Source: Mariannaea sp. PMI_226
Lineage: Eukaryota > Ascomycota > Sordariomycetes > Hypocreales > Nectriaceae
Assembly: GCA_024336345.1 (NCBI GenBank)
Contig: JANFOG010000017.1
Coordinates: 434,001-498,000 of the forward strand
Length of the DNA: 64,000 nt
Direction: 5' to 3'
The first letter of the stretch is position 1; the number at the start of each line of letters is the position of its first letter. Made by a program: the position numbers and the translations under genes. The notes under the pieces were generated by a model. The model was not told where the DNA came from. It worked only from the letters and a program-made list of their open reading frames with translations, and made no database searches. Below are positions 63,165-64,000 of the stretch, piece by piece.

Positions 63165-64000
63165 ATGGGCCGCCGTGCACTCTCCGCTGCAGAAAAAGCA
63201 GCCCGACAGAAACGACGGCAAGCAGAGCTCGAAGCTAGACAAGCCCAACACATTCAAGACTGTTACAATGACCCGAATATCCGTCTGGTGCACGCACCCA
63301 CTCATATAGCTAATGACAACCAAGCACAACTAAGCGAACCGAGGCGTCGAAGTCCGAGACTGGCCGATTGTATACCTCCTGCCCCAATCATTGAGGCAGG
63401 TAACGACTCTGCTGCAGCGCCGACGCCACCGTTTGAACATACCCAAACAAGACGCCAAAGCCCTCGACTCGCCGAATCAACAAATCCGGCAAATACACAG
63501 CTCGTTGAGGCCGCGGAAACAGAGATTAGAGACACGATTGTAGTATCGCAGAGCATCTCCCCGCAATTGCCCGATTCACCTCAACCCAGTGAAGAGCATC
63601 TAGCATGGTCATCATCACCGTCAAGAAGCCCGCAGGATGAAGAACTTTTTGAATCTCCAATTGCTGCCTTTTCCGCCCTCACCCTATGCGACGGCCCTGC
63701 TGTCCATACTGAATCTGAACCCAAATCCGATGCCGTGTCCGAATTGGAGGTAGTCACTCTTCCTTATTCTCCGATCACCCTGGCCGTACACGAATCAGAG
63801 GAGTCCGAACGCGGAAGAACAGCGCCGCCGCCAGAACCATCTCACCTTGAACTTCAAGATGATCCGCTATCTGAACCTAGCAGCCCTTCTCTACCAATAT
63901 TAAGCACGCTAAACTCATCGACGTCCTTTTCTTCACCAGCCTCACCACCATTGTCGTCATCAGACATAGTTGATACAATCCTCGATGGCTTTCTTCAAGC
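63165..64000 (+). CDS. Repeat-family gene, open copy, cut by window end
   Basis: From ATG 63165 (MGRRALSAAEKAARQKRRQA) 278 codons are open to the last base. The N-terminus is basic and helical; the rest is acidic, Pro/Ser-rich and probably disordered (for example SPQLPDSPQPSEEHLAWSSS). The leader from about 63035, including a (GT)n run at 63092-63104, also aligns with the decayed copy at 9471-11275. The protein is uncharacterised; I recall similar proteins in many copies in fungal genomes, so it may belong to an unclassified element. Its C-terminal part, where a domain might be recognised, lies outside the window. Confidence 0.62.
   Translation, partial: MGRRALSAAEKAARQKRRQAELEARQAQHIQDCYNDPNIRLVHAPTHIANDNQAQLSEPRRRSPRLADCIPPAPIIEAGNDSAAAPTPPFEHTQTRRQSPRLAESTNPANTQLVEAAETEIRDTIVVSQSISPQLPDSPQPSEEHLAWSSSPSRSPQDEELFESPIAAFSALTLCDGPAVHTESEPKSDAVSELEVVTLPYSPITLAVHESEESERGRTAPPPEPSHLELQDDPLSEPSSPSLPILSTLNSSTSFSSPASPPLSSSDIVDTILDGFLQ

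Overview
This window looks like an accessory, repeat-rich stretch of a filamentous ascomycete nuclear genome, probably Sordariomycetes and possibly Fusarium-like; genus is an inference. The support is short introns of about 45-90 bp with GTAAGT/GTGAGT donors, Zn2Cys6 regulators, OrsD/DUF3505-type and DUF7703-type proteins, Clr5 and PD-(D/E)XK-like fungal families, a fungal set of transposons, and decay dominated by C-to-T and G-to-A changes that resembles repeat-induced point mutation (RIP).

Layout. 0-6.4 kb: a weak retroelement remnant, two small secreted cysteine-containing proteins (effector-like), a 48-bp minisatellite, and a complete hAT transposon on the minus strand. 6.2-16.9 kb: mostly debris, namely a zinc-cluster fragment, a Clr5 pseudogene, a 53-residue secreted peptide gene, a decayed copy of a repeat-family gene whose open copy starts at 63.2 kb, a broken trypsin-like gene and two decayed OrsD-like fragments. 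17.4-25.3 kb: two apparently intact Zn2Cys6 regulators flanking a composite nuclear mitochondrial insertion (cox1, trnR, nad4) and a DUF7703 pseudogene. 25.3-34.1 kb: a copia LTR retrotransposon, half of a MULE transposase, and a second hAT copy of the same length and almost the same sequence as the first, in opposite orientation. 35.3-37.2 kb: a 5'-truncated LINE with a 14-bp target duplication. 37.4-44.5 kb: a decayed Zn2Cys6 gene, an intron-dense LaeA-like methyltransferase gene, an ABC-transporter fragment and an intact DUF7703 membrane protein. 46.0-47.7 kb: a Tc1-type element inserted in a 58-bp minisatellite. 47.9-61.6 kb: plus-strand genes forming the most intriguing block: an OrsD-like protein, a PD-(D/E)XK nuclease-like protein, a 905-residue coiled-coil/zinc-finger protein and a 1,755-residue protein like telomere-linked helicases but without a visible helicase domain. 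That protein carries a tyrosine-recombinase-like R...GH...Y arrangement.

How it fits together. The hAT pair and the copia element have no matching target duplications, and the genes they interrupt do not continue on the far side. Transposon copies therefore seem to mark old rearrangement joints. The LINE and the Tc1 element do have clean duplications and are simple insertions. Nearly intact element copies lie beside heavily decayed paralogues, so decay and new transposition have both acted here. All assignments come from reading the sequence and from remembered family motifs; no database search was run.
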